This document shows positions 23,580 through 32,977 of a stretch of 64,000 nucleotides of DNA, in pieces. The stretch's first letter is position 1. Each line of letters starts with the position of its first letter. The stretch comes from Nectonema munidae (taxonomy: Eukaryota; Nematomorpha; Nectonematoida; Nectonematidae). The notes beneath the pieces are model-generated. The model was not told the DNA's origin and searched no databases. It saw nothing but the letters and a program-made list of their open reading frames with translations. The stretch is taken from assembly GCA_030549495.1 (NCBI GenBank), contig JAUIRK010000293.1, forward strand, positions 558,001 to 622,000, given 5' to 3'. A program made the position numbers and the translations under genes.

Positions 23580-23720
23580 GGGTGACATGGCAGATTCGTT
23601 GATATGATGGACATAGCACGGAAGCCTCTGGATTCGATTCCTCATCGATACAAATTTGTTCATAGTTTGACATAAGCGGTACATCAGTGCCTGGTCAATG
23701 AAAATACATCCACTGCACCA
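23580..23720 (+). repeat. SINE, third head type
   Basis: The B box GGATTCGATTCC lies at 23630-23641. The body has TTGTTCATAGTTTGACATAA and GGTACATCAGTGCC, and the end is CAATGAAAATACATCCA. A 5'-truncated sister lies at 55331-55421. Confidence 0.7.
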
Positions 23721-24112
23721 CTCAAAATTGAAAAATTTGCTACATAATTAACATAAGAGCGAAAGGAAACAAAATAAACTAATAAAGCAATTTTCACTAT
23801 TTTAAAATGGAACCGTCTGTTCTCAGAATAATTTCAAAATAATAGGAGGCATAAAGAATGAGAGTTTATTCGATATTTTCAAGTTTTTATAAGCAGCAAA
23901 AGCCAACGTTAAAGTAGCTAGCGCTTATAATTAAAAAATTATTTAAATAACGGTCGACAGACATTTCGCCCCTGACAAATTGTCTCATAGGCTATTGGTA
24001 TCATCCATCTTTGCTTATTATATGTGTAAAATTATTAAAAAAATTTATATTCTTGTTTATTTTATCTCTATTAAATTATTTCAAATCAATCAATTTATCT
24101 CTTAATTTTTTA

Positions 24113-24240
24113 GAATTGTCCATGAGACAAAATGTCTTATGAAAATAACGGGGCGAATTGTGCATGAAACAAAATGTCTTATGAAAATAATGAGGTGAAC
24201 TGTCTTATGAAAATAATGGGGCGAAATGTCCGAGGACCAA
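24113..24240. repeat. 42-bp minisatellite, ~2.6 units (copy 2)
   Basis: This is the same unit as at 15851, with one unit partly deleted. Confidence 0.8.
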
Positions 24241-24761
24241 ACTAACATAAATCAAAGTATACAAGAAAAGAAAATCATTGCGTTTTTTTGAATATTTCTG
24301 TCTACAAATAAAATTCTGACAGCTGTCATAAATAGATCAAGTACATTTTTAACAACTGAAACATTTTGTTTCGATATTATATTTTTATTATAATAATCAA
24401 CAAATTTTCTTAAAAAAAGTGATTTGATTATGTACAGTGTTACTTCGAATCGTGAATATCGAATTAGTCGAATCGAACATTATAAAAATATCTCTGCTCA
24501 AATATTAAGCAAATCGAGTATTCTTGCTTTTAAACTGAATAGATAGTCAAAATATTCATTCCAAAATAAGTATTGAAAAAAATTTCTTGACTTGAAAAAT
24601 TAAAGTTTTCAAATGTTACAAAATGTAGCAAACGTAGTGATAAAGATTAAGTGACTTTTGTTGAAAAAGTTCTTAGCGCGAGTCTAACAATATTCATTGA
24701 TATAAAATTGTAACGATTGAAAACTATTTTAATTAAACTCTAAATGCAAATTAGACAGAAG

Positions 24762-24959
24762 CAGTGGTGTAGTCAAAAAAAAAGTTGATAGAAGGGCACA
24801 ATTTTAAAACAAAAAACTTGCGCAACATTATTTATACATTCTTGACCCTTTCATTGGAGAAATTTTCAAAAACTGATATCGCATAAGATGCATGGGGCAC
24901 CATGCGGTACATAGGAGTGTGGGCACGCCCCCGCATGCCCCAGCCTAGCTACGTCACTA
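24762..24959. mobile_element. 198-bp hAT-type MITE, copy 2
   Basis: It has the same ends and flanking 8-mers (GACAGAAG/GAGAGAAG) as the MITE at 16416. Confidence 0.75.
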
Positions 24960-25370
24960 GAGAGAAGAAAGCTGAATGAGATAGTTGAATGAAATAAGAG
25001 AGCTTGAGTGAATGATTGAGTTTTAGCAGAGAAAGCGGAAGAGAAAAACAGAGGAGAGAGAAAGAGAAATAGAATCACTGTGACAGAAGATGAGAAAATC
25101 TAGTGGATCATCAACATGTGTTTGCAAATACTACAGAGGAGACACTGTGATAAATATTGCTTACTTATTGTGTGCATATTGAAGCAATGGATTATTATTA
25201 TATAGCTCTCACGCATCGTCTGTAAAATATGTTCGATAGGAAAAATGCGATAGGAATTTCAGAGCAGCTTGGTATGATGTTTGATTGATTCGAAAGTCTG
25301 CATTCCTTCTATGCGATCATTATACATGTTTTATAAACAAGCAGCAACTCTTACTTATATAAAATTATTG

Positions 25371-25450
25371 GGGAGGGGGGGGGGGGCGAAGGTCAATTTC
25401 GCCCCCCCCCCTGAAAACACATGGAGGGGGGGGGGGCGGTCGCCCCCCGG
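25371..25450. repeat. Two G-run/C-run hairpins at the end of the nested hAT
   Basis: GGGGGGCGAA...TTCGCCCCCC and GGGGGGCG-GT-CGCCCCCC each form near-perfect stems. The G runs are long and could also form quadruplexes. A related G run is at the other end (22249-22262). Confidence 0.7.
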
Positions 25451-26856
25451 TTTCCATTCATCAATGCATGCGATCACAGCATTTGCTTGAGTTTGTCCTG
25501 TTCCATTGTGTAATTTTGGAACGCCAAGAAGAATATCTGTATCTGCACCGGTAATAATTACTGGTAACCTGTCGACCTTCTCACATCCAGTAATACCTAG
25601 AATCAACTTTCCATTCTAATGAACTGTCAATAGTCCATCTGCATTGTAACTTTCTTTTATGGCATTTGCCATTTTTTTCCTATTTATTAGTCTTGCCCGA
25701 CGAATTGAACTACGACTCAATGTCATATCTTCAACACTGTGACCAAGAGAATGTGCTGCATTTGCGAGTAAGGAGACAGCTTGGCGGTCAGTGACTTTTG
25801 AGGTGTCCAAAGCAGTTGTCACATTGCTGAACATTAGAGATGTCTTTGATTTAGAAATGTCAGTTCTTTTTTTGGGAGGTTTTATTGGCTTGGTAGTGTT
25901 ATCTTGTTCTGAATCTTGGCTGGTAGTTTCTGAATCAGAGCAAGAAATCACAGCACTAATGCAGCTTTCCTTAAAGTCCCGTTGCTCTTCTTTTGCCATC
26001 TCTCTACGCCTTTCAAAGGACTCTTTTCACTTGATCATTGCTTCTTCTTTCTTTGTCCATTCTTTATCTACACATGTCATGTATCCTCTGCGACCTTGTC
26101 TTTGGAGGTTGAGAAATTGACGGTCTTCTGGTAACTTGATCAATTTATTAGCACTTTGATGAGCAATGTCAAATAATTGGTTTAATTTTTCAATAAATTG
26201 CTGTTCATTTGCTTGTTGTGTCTTAGATTTGCGCTTAATTGCTTTCTTCAACCCTTGGAATTGTCTGTGGACTTTCATTAGGCGTTTTTCTATAGCATAG
26301 CTTAAAGCGGTTGGTAAACCAGCTTTTTGCCAGAATGGTATTAACTGTGACACTGTCATTCGAGCACTTTGTTTAAGTTTCTGTTTGCCATCTGTGATAG
26401 TGGAAGAAAACAGCAAGTGTTTCACGAAGTGTTGGCAGCCTCCCTTGCTGTGGGAAAGTTGAATTGACAGGACCAACTAACCATACCTGAGATGTAGATC
26501 TGGTTTTTGGTTTGTCGATTGCTTGGCTACTATTGCACTCCATCTGCTCTTTATGTCTAAAAAAGCAATTATTAACATAAATAGATAATAACTTGGTATT
26601 CGCCCTATTTATTAAATATATAACTAAAACGGTGTTTTCTATCTCTCAGGTATTCATCTAGATATGCCAAAAACGCAAAGTTATGTAATTGCCAAGAAAC
26701 TTTGACCGACTTGTGCAGCCTTTAAAACATCTTATTTTTCTTTCAAATTTCTGCCTCAATAATCTTTTAATTGTCAAAACCAAATGCAGGGTTCTAATCA
26801 AAATTATCTAAAAAAAAAATTTTTACCATGCTTTGATGGACCACTCTAATGTATAG

Positions 26857-28439
26857 TTATATGATACAAATAATTTCATGTAATGGATCATTTAATTGAT
26901 GAAAATTTTTGCTATCTTTGAAATATTTTTGTTTTATAACATCAAATTGTTTTGCACCCCTCAGAATAAACTATGAGAATGAAAAAGGGTAATTTACAGT
27001 TAATTTCATAGTTTTGGTACATCAGTAGATAATTTCCTTACCCACAAAACATCAAAGATGTATAATTTTACAATTAATATTTGTTAACAAAACATCACCC
27101 CTGTTTATATATGTACAATTTAAGTTATTTATTATCATCTTCATTGATGATTGAAATTTAATTAAATTACAGGAAATAAAAATATAATTATACGTAAAAT
27201 TTATTTTTTAATATCATTCCTACTTAATTCACCATTTATCAATAAAATACTGTTCAGAAGAGGTTTCAAGAGTGTCTATCTTTCATTTACTGTTTAACCC
27301 GCTGGACTAAAGGTAAAAAAAAGTAAAATGTTTTTAGCTGGCTGCACCGGTAGCCATGATGCAAGTCTTTATAGCGAATAGTGTGATTAAGACAAAATTG
27401 AAAAGTGTATCACGAGTTTATGATTCTAAACATACTTTAGTCTACTTAACCAATAGTTTGTATGTTCAATCTTAGATATCTTGCTTCAGTAAGAAAATTA
27501 ATTACAGAAATATTCTCAATAACAAGAATATTAGTTAATCTAAATATAAGATTTGTATGATTAATAAAAAACTTAAATTCAAAAAAGCTACAAACATACG
27601 CATATAAACGTATATTTTTTGATGGGTTATAATTATCCAATTTGTACCTACCTTAATTAGTAAATAGCAATTAATTAAAGAAATTTCAAAAATAAACATT
27701 TTATTAACTCGACTTTACAAATGATAGAAATAATCAATATTTCGACCGTTTGCGGTCTTTCTCAAGATTATAATGAGGAGAGAGGGAACGAAATAGTGAA
27801 AGTGAAGAGCCTACAAAGAATGGCTACAAAGAGGAAGATTTTTTTTAAAGTTCTCATGTTAGAAATGTCCCAACTGAATTAGAGGAAGGCTTTTAAAAAG
27901 TCGATTGTAGCATGTTCATCAGTTTTCTATAGAATTCGCTAACCGTGATTGCAGAAAAATGATTCTATCTATTTCAACGAAGAAATACCTATTACACTTT
28001 TCAACAAGATAAATTAACATCTCTTGGAAGTTGTAAACTGCTGATTCATCCCAATTTGTCAAAGTCGTATTCGATCATGAGTGGCATGGAAGGATCAAGC
28101 GAAAAATGTGCATCCAATATTATATGTGGCTAGGATTACATGGAAACAAACCAAGTTAACGAAAATATATTCTCTGAGCGGAGAACAGGCTGAAAAAGTT
28201 AATAAACTAGGTAAATTTCATTTTTGAAGAATGAAACAAATGTTGGCAACATTTTACTTTTTTTGTGCCTATTTATGCTATATTTTCTAAATAAATATAT
28301 TTAATAATGAATACTTCTTATTATTGTTTACTTGTATAATTTTTAGCGTAGAGCACTGTAAGATTTTTGCTATTACTATTTGCTACGAATTTTAAAAATA
28401 TTAACACGTTATGATTATTTTTAAAAAAAATAAATTTAG
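26857..28439. other. Intergenic, no gene seen
   Basis: A short palindrome GACCGTTTGCGGTC lies at about 27743-27757, next to CTTTCTCAAG; this phrase looks like a dispersed repeat end. The last bases before the next gene are AAATTTAG, an acceptor-like site directly abutting the ATG. Confidence 0.45.
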
Positions 28440-30785
28440 ATGTCTAAAACAAAAAAACCAAAAAATATCATCTCTGGTGATCCAATTGAAAAAATAAAAG
28501 TAATATGGGAATTTTCAGAAAAAAGCTTAGAAGGCATTCAATGTTTCAATTGTTCGCAATATTTTTCTAATTACCAAGCTATACAAAATCATTTCGAAGC
28601 CTGTAAATTAGATACCTTTTCTTGTAAGTTATGCGAAGAAAATGACCCTTCTTCCAAAGCAAGTTACAAAAGTTGCAAGTTCAAATTTAATCATATTTTG
28701 AAGCAACACAATGGGTTTGAACACACGCTCACATTCAGAGACGTCAACACGAAGTATAAGTTATATTTCAGCAAGATACTTTTTGAAAAGTTTGGCTTAT
28801 CACCCAAATGTATCAATTTTGACTGTACTCAGCGTTTCGATTCATTCTCTTCCTTTCAGAAGCACATCAAGACGTGCGAAAATAAGATCAACGAAATAAC
28901 ATGCCCATTATGTCACATTTCTATTCCTTTATCTCGAAGATACTTCCACTTAAAGGGACACAAAGATGATGCGGACTACAAAGAAGATACGAAACCACAC
29001 TTCAGTGCGAACAATGCTTCGGACGACGCTTTCAATCGAATGTCCAAGTTGAAGGCGTTGAATTCCTTTGCTCAAAGAAAAAGTGATGATGAGGATGACA
29101 ATCACTATTCCAACACCGACAAAAAGAAGAACAAAGATGGCGAGTTTGATATTGAAAAATTGGAAAAAGAATCCTCATCGCCTTCTTCCTCCAGCGAATC
29201 TGAAACTGTTAATGAAAAGATGCAAGAAGCAAAAGCTCCAAGAGCCAAATGGGAAAGAGCCGATAAAAACTGCTACTACAAACCAGATACCTACATTTCC
29301 TTTAAACGAAAATTTCTAGAAGGCGTGAAAAATTCAAATTGGCTGCCCAAACTAAGCATGTGGAAGACCCTTCAAGATTGTTCCTGTATGCATTCCCACC
29401 CATCATCCTTTAAGTCGCCTCGATTTAAAGTTAAGGACAGTAGTGAAGGGAGTTATGTGCAACTGAGTCTTGGAGAAAGTGTGAATATCGCAAATACCAC
29501 CACTTTCTTCAGCGGAGAGGAAGTGGTTGCATGTGCCTGGATCTCCTCAAACTCCTCTTCTCAACGCATCGTTGTGTGCGTCTACCTAGAGAGCCGTAAC
29601 CAGAGCTATATTCAAATTTGGCAGAGTGAGTGTCTGTCCCATTTCGAGTTGGCTTACAACATCCATCATGTTATCACGGGTAGGGTGACGGATTGTAAAG
29701 TGTGTCCCTTCAGTGAAATCCACAATGCAGATACCGGCAATCGCTTGTGTCTTTTATCTATTTCCACCCAATTTTCTCCATGTGTTTATGTATACAAGTT
29801 GGCTTTGCCCTCAGACTTGGGCATAGCAACTAGTCTGGTCTGTTACAACTGTGCGAATGATGTAATCAGACTATTCCTCAACAATAGTAAAGATAATTTG
29901 AAGGATATGTTTGTTGAATGCCTGGAATGGTTCTGCAAGAACACAGAAATTAAGTTGGCGGCAGGTCTTCACAACGGCCAAATTAGCACTTGGCACTTAT
30001 CGGAGTCGTGCAAGTCTTTCCAGTTCTTAAGTTACGTAGACGACGAATCATCACATTTATCAGTACTTCCTTCGAATTCCTTCAAAGCACACTCCTGTAA
30101 AGTTTTGAGTCTGTCTTGGTGTTATTGCTCATCCCGATTTTTACTTTCTTCTGGCGCGGACTCCATCACCTGTTTATGGAATTTGGAAATTGGTAGTAGA
30201 GCGAGTCTATCCTACAAGTCCATTTTAAATCCACAAGTCCTGTTGCCCGTGAATGAGCACCTATTTTTCTTTAATTATTACATGTTCTACAACCCAAATT
30301 ACTTGCGAATGGTGAGCCCACTAAGCCTGTACCAATCATTTAGGCTGTGTCTAACCAATTCAATAATCTCTTCCTTCGATTACAATCCACACATCAAATG
30401 CCTCGCGTGTGCCAATTATTCGGGCGAAGTGGAGTTAGCTTTCCCTTTTGTTCGAAACTTCTACATATTTGGCAAATCCAAAAAATGGTATTTTTTCAAA
30501 GCACGACTCTTTAGAGTTTTAATCACAAAAGATGACAGATCTTGCGAAACAGATGATGTAGATTCCACGGGTGTACAGCTTTTGTACCAAGACAATAAAA
30601 TAAATGGAAAGAGTTTGAAAGAAGTCAAGTATCAGAATGATAAGACTACACCTGTTGAAGAGTATGAATTGTTTTCAAAATTTTCGATCTTCAAGATTTT
30701 GTGGAATCCAAATATAACTGCGCATAAATATATACTATGCGCGTCAAAGGGTGGTGTTATGCGTTGCGTTAAAACAAATTTATAA
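28440..30785 (+). CDS. C2H2 zinc-finger / WD-repeat protein, GTF3C2 (TFIIIC110)-like
   Basis: The protein is 781 residues in a single intronless frame. Residues ~35-190 carry Cys/His pairs of C2H2 type (CFNCSQYFSNYQAIQNHFEAC, CINFDCTQRFDSFSSFQKHI, CPLCHISIP...H...H). Residues 200-280 are charged and Ser-rich. From ~330 there are diverged WD-like repeats: VVACAWISSNSSSQRIVVC, GLHNGQISTWHLSE, AHSCKVLSLSWC...SRFLLSSGADSITCLWNLE and ILWNPNITAHKYILCASKGG. This overall form, with a C-terminal beta-propeller and an AHD-like WD repeat, resembles TFIIIC subunit 2, which binds B-box promoters for RNA polymerase III. The neighbour POLR3K supports a Pol III link. The assignment rests on general likeness; another zinc-finger/WD protein is possible. 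The ATG follows directly on an AG acceptor-like site. Confidence 0.6.
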   Translation: MSKTKKPKNIISGDPIEKIKVIWEFSEKSLEGIQCFNCSQYFSNYQAIQNHFEACKLDTFSCKLCEENDPSSKASYKSCKFKFNHILKQHNGFEHTLTFRDVNTKYKLYFSKILFEKFGLSPKCINFDCTQRFDSFSSFQKHIKTCENKINEITCPLCHISIPLSRRYFHLKGHKDDADYKEDTKPHFSANNASDDAFNRMSKLKALNSFAQRKSDDEDDNHYSNTDKKKNKDGEFDIEKLEKESSSPSSSSESETVNEKMQEAKAPRAKWERADKNCYYKPDTYISFKRKFLEGVKNSNWLPKLSMWKTLQDCSCMHSHPSSFKSPRFKVKDSSEGSYVQLSLGESVNIANTTTFFSGEEVVACAWISSNSSSQRIVVCVYLESRNQSYIQIWQSECLSHFELAYNIHHVITGRVTDCKVCPFSEIHNADTGNRLCLLSISTQFSPCVYVYKLALPSDLGIATSLVCYNCANDVIRLFLNNSKDNLKDMFVECLEWFCKNTEIKLAAGLHNGQISTWHLSESCKSFQFLSYVDDESSHLSVLPSNSFKAHSCKVLSLSWCYCSSRFLLSSGADSITCLWNLEIGSRASLSYKSILNPQVLLPVNEHLFFFNYYMFYNPNYLRMVSPLSLYQSFRLCLTNSIISSFDYNPHIKCLACANYSGEVELAFPFVRNFYIFGKSKKWYFFKARLFRVLITKDDRSCETDDVDSTGVQLLYQDNKINGKSLKEVKYQNDKTTPVEEYELFSKFSIFKILWNPNITAHKYILCASKGGVMRCVKTNL

Positions 30786-30832
30786 GTGTGAGCGAAGCAC
30801 TATTTTTTGCATTGTAGTGTGATGTGTATTTT

Positions 30833-30838
30833 AATAAA
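30833..30838 (+). other. Poly(A) signal AATAAA of the zinc-finger/WD gene
   Basis: The signal lies 48 bases after the stop and about 90 bases before the POLR3K start. Confidence 0.6.
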
Positions 30839-30929
30839 AGATACCTTCTTTATTATAATACTAAACTTACCACTTCATTTCCCATTTTTATATTTTCTAC
30901 TTTTTTATAGTTAAGGTAGGAAATAGCTA

Positions 30930-31256
30930 ATGCTTCTCTTTTGTCCAACATGTAATAACATTCTTGTAATAGAAACGAATGAGCACAATAATTGCAACCG
31001 CTTTTCCTGCTCCACCTGTCCATACATATATCCGATATGTAGGCCTGTAAAACAAAAGCGTTACCTCGTTATGAAACAACTCGATGATGTGATTGGCGGA
31101 TCCAAGGCCTGGGAAAACGTTGACAGTACACCGATTGAGTGTCCCGAGTGCTCCCACGAGCGCGCATTTTTCATGCAAATTCAAACACGCTCAGCAGATG
31201 AGCCAATGACTACCTTTTATCGTTGTTGCAGTTGCTTTCATCAGTGGCGAGACTGA
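30930..31256 (+). CDS. POLR3K: DNA-directed RNA polymerase III subunit RPC10 (C11)
   Basis: The protein is 108 residues, the same length as the human one, and intronless. The N-terminal zinc ribbon has MLLFCPTCNNIL and FSCSTCPYIYPI. The middle holds DDVIGGSKAWENVDST. The C-terminal TFIIS-like ribbon has CPECSHERAFFMQIQTRSAD followed by EPMTTFYRCCSCFHQWRD, including the invariant RSADEPMTTFY loop with the acidic pair that enters the active site for RNA cleavage and termination. In the nucleus it drives transcript cleavage and reinitiation by RNA polymerase III. It lies 145 bp after the GTF3C2-like gene and 100 bp before IDH3B, all in one direction. The start is fixed by the conserved MLLFCP. 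Confidence 0.97.
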   Translation: MLLFCPTCNNILVIETNEHNNCNRFSCSTCPYIYPICRPVKQKRYLVMKQLDDVIGGSKAWENVDSTPIECPECSHERAFFMQIQTRSADEPMTTFYRCCSCFHQWRD

Positions 31257-31266
31257 GGAGAGTTTC

Positions 31267-31272
31267 AATAAA
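31267..31272 (+). other. Poly(A) signal AATAAA of POLR3K
   Basis: The signal lies 11 bases after the POLR3K stop. The following CTTCAG at 31345-31350 is an acceptor-like site just before the IDH3B ATG. Confidence 0.55.
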
Positions 31273-31356
31273 TTTTAATCCCCTTTTTATGCTATTATTA
31301 TTAACATAACTTTTGAATCATTCTTTTATTTTAAAATTGATAGGTTCTTCAGCAAA

Positions 31357-32439
31357 ATGTTTATAAGGCACTTTGCTAAGCTTTTTTCTGTTAATTCCGC
31401 TTTCATTGTACCGAGCTGTGCGCGCTTTTCAATGCAAACAAAGATAACCGTAATTCCTGGCGATGGAGTTGGCCCCGCGCTCATAAACTCGGTCAAGTCC
31501 TGTTTCCAAGCGCTCGGTGTGCCTGTAGAATTTGAAGAGCTGTATGTGAGTGAAAGTAGTAGCCAATTGAGCGAGCCTATAGAAAATGTGATAGAATCTG
31601 TGAAACGAAATAAAGTAGCGCTGAAAGGCAACATACGCTCTTCCCAGGGAATCGTGTCTGGAGAAATGGAAACGCTAAACATGAAAATGAGAAAGTCGTT
31701 GGATTTGTTTGCAAACGTGGTCTGGATCAAGAGCGTGCCCGGCATCATTACAAGACACGACGCTTTGGATATGGTTATAATCAGAGAACAAATTGAAGGA
31801 GAATACAGTTGCCTGGAACATGAAAGCGTGCCGGGTGTCGTAGAGTCGCTGAAGATAATCACAAGGGTGAATTCTGAACGCATTGCGCGCTTTGCCTTTG
31901 ATTTCGCTACGAAGCACGGCCGCAAGAAAGTGACTGCTGTGCACAAAGCCAACATCATGAAGCTGAGCGACGGCCTATTCCTACAATGCTGTAAAGAGGT
32001 GAGCCAGGAGTACCCTGGCATCCAATTCAACGACGTGATTATAGATGCCTGCTGCATGCAATTAGTTTCCAAACCGCATGTATTCGATGTTATGGTAATG
32101 CCCAATCTCTACGGAAACATCGTGGACAATTTAGCCTCTGGTCTCGTTGGAGGAGCGGGCATCGTGCCAGGTGAAAGCCATGGGCCTGGGTGTACCTTTT
32201 TTGAGACAGGAGCTAGACACCCATATGCTGAAGCAGTGGGAAAAGACATTGCCAATCCTACAGCGATGATTTGGTCAGCAGCAAATATGCTCAACTTTAT
32301 AGGGCTATCCTCTTATTATAACAAACTTCGAAACGCTCTCCTAACGGTTCTCAAGGATGGCAAAGTTAAAACGCGTGATCTAGGAGGTTATGCGACAACT
32401 CACGAATTCACCAAAGAAGTTATTGCTAATTTTTCTTAA
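31357..32439 (+). CDS. IDH3B: Isocitrate dehydrogenase [NAD] subunit beta, mitochondrial
   Basis: The protein is 360 residues and intronless. The first ~27 residues ([16 protein letters not shown]...) are basic and hydroxylated, as in a mitochondrial presequence. The dehydrogenase body follows: [130 protein letters not shown] and [19 protein letters not shown]. Phrases such as [18 protein letters not shown] and GGYATTHEF match the beta rather than the alpha or gamma subunit. The enzyme converts isocitrate to 2-oxoglutarate with NAD in the TCA cycle; beta is a structural/regulatory partner of alpha. Its 3' end converges on the SNX29 gene. Confidence 0.95.
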   Translation: MFIRHFAKLFSVNSAFIVPSCARFSMQTKITVIPGDGVGPALINSVKSCFQALGVPVEFEELYVSESSSQLSEPIENVIESVKRNKVALKGNIRSSQGIVSGEMETLNMKMRKSLDLFANVVWIKSVPGIITRHDALDMVIIREQIEGEYSCLEHESVPGVVESLKIITRVNSERIARFAFDFATKHGRKKVTAVHKANIMKLSDGLFLQCCKEVSQEYPGIQFNDVIIDACCMQLVSKPHVFDVMVMPNLYGNIVDNLASGLVGGAGIVPGESHGPGCTFFETGARHPYAEAVGKDIANPTAMIWSAANMLNFIGLSSYYNKLRNALLTVLKDGKVKTRDLGGYATTHEFTKEVIANFS

Positions 32440-32472
32440 ATTATTTACTTTAATGTGAAGTGTGTTGTTATT

Positions 32473-32547
32473 TTTATTCGCTTGGCGCTAATGTTTTTTA
32501 ATGAAAAATAGGTCCTCTTTTAAAAGCTAAAAAATAAAGATTTTATT
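32473..32547. promoter_or_regulatory. Overlapping convergent poly(A) signals (IDH3B / SNX29)
   Basis: AATAAA for IDH3B is at 32533-32538 on +. For the minus-strand gene, AATAAA occurs at 32542-32547 (over its stop) and again at 32473-32478. The two 3' UTRs must overlap, because the + signal lies only 5 bases from the minus-strand stop. Confidence 0.6.
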
Positions 32548-32977
32548 TTAAAAATTTCAGCTCAGCTTGAAGCTGATTTCTGTTTAAATTATTCTTGAGC
32601 GGAGTATTCTGATTAATGAAAAGTTGTATTGTTGTTTGCATAAAACTTTCAAGTGTCTTTTTTCTCTCTTCAATCATAGTTCTTTTCTTAAAGTAGAAAT
32701 TTTGAATATCTTTTCGAGCAATTGAAAAAAGGGAAAAACCTTAGATGAAGATAAGTGGATTTTAGGAGGAAAGGGTATGGGTGAGTAGAGTGAATGATTC
32801 TTTCCAAGAAGCCAGGATCGAAACGCGCAAAATTGGGAGAATCGACGATTAACAGACCAACTCTCTTCGCAATTCACCAGCCTGACATTAACTTTGTACA
32901 TGTAGTGAAGCTTTATAGCTCTGCCTTCTAAAAACGCTTCAGGAATGCTAACGACAACTTCCTTTGAGAAAACCGAG
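32543..32977 (-). CDS. SNX29: SNX29 last two exons: PX domain
   Basis: Exon 32740-32977 (in-phase 2) follows the acceptor TTTTAACAG and encodes VFSKEVVVSIPEAFLEG through PFPPKIHLSSSK. A 53-bp intron (GTTTTT...TTTAAG) leads to exon 32543-32686, KRTMIEERKKTLESFMQ to the stop. The PX basic RRFSQF and PPK motifs are present. The protein ends about 45 residues after the EER helix, earlier than in vertebrates. Confidence 0.9.

Larger units (their letters stand above)
22425..25266. repeat. Duplicated block, copy 2 (partner 15172-16945)
   Basis: This copy has the same order of parts as copy 1: foldback-like element, 42-bp minisatellite, hAT MITE and GA-rich tract. It also contains 23066-24095 and 24420-24515, which copy 1 lacks. 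Confidence 0.85.
22216..25458. mobile_element. Nested 3.2-kb non-autonomous hAT-type insertion
   Basis: The element runs 22224-25450 between perfect TTTCCATT duplications (22216-22223 and 25451-25458). The left end is CAGGGGCTCAC. The right end reversed is CCGGGGGGCGACC, a G-rich related end with one likely mutation in the terminal motif. The interior has no transposase. It carries a G/C-hairpin cluster, the duplicated block copy 2 and a SINE, and it interrupts the DTTASNTG gene exactly after the EWK codons. Confidence 0.75.
21053..26543 (-). pseudogene. Transposase-like protein of the FDTTASNTG...CRHH family, interrupted
   Basis: The gene starts at an ATG at 26543 (MECNSSQAIDKPK) and runs left. 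It has an N-terminal LPTLRETLAVFFHYH segment, then IPFWQKAGLPTAL, a basic helical region (residues in 26.0-26.3 kb), an acidic/Ser-rich linker (25.9 kb), EKVDRLPVIITGADTDILLG and AVIACIDEWK. The reading then resumes at 22215 with VTGICFDTTASNTG and LHFACRHHIFEIILEKVF, ending at 21053. I recall the same order from a protein family present in many copies in arthropods and cnidarians. The DTT...SN block followed by a C..H pair resembles the second Asp and the C/H motif of hAT transposases; that equivalence is inference. At least one frame change besides the insertion makes the copy inactive. Confidence 0.75.
20810..26856 (-). mobile_element. hAT-like transposon carrying the DTTASNTG/CRHH gene, split by a later insertion
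   Basis: The ends are inverted copies of TAGAGTGGTCCA (20818 inward and 26848 inward), continuing as an A/T run and then GATTAGAACCC on both sides. They are flanked by a perfect 8-bp duplication ATGTATAG (20810-20817 and 26849-26856). Removing the nested 3.2-kb insertion leaves an element of about 2.8 kb with one minus-strand gene. The TAGAG start and 8-bp duplication fit the hAT superfamily rule. Confidence 0.85.

Noticed and set aside
27743-27790. GACCGTTTGCGGTC with CTTTCTCAAG as the end of a retroelement
   Set aside because: The phrase resembles dispersed repeat ends, but no partner end or coding part is present, so no family can be named.
31326-32105. 259-codon antisense frame
   Set aside because: Shadow of IDH3B, which is certain on the + strand.
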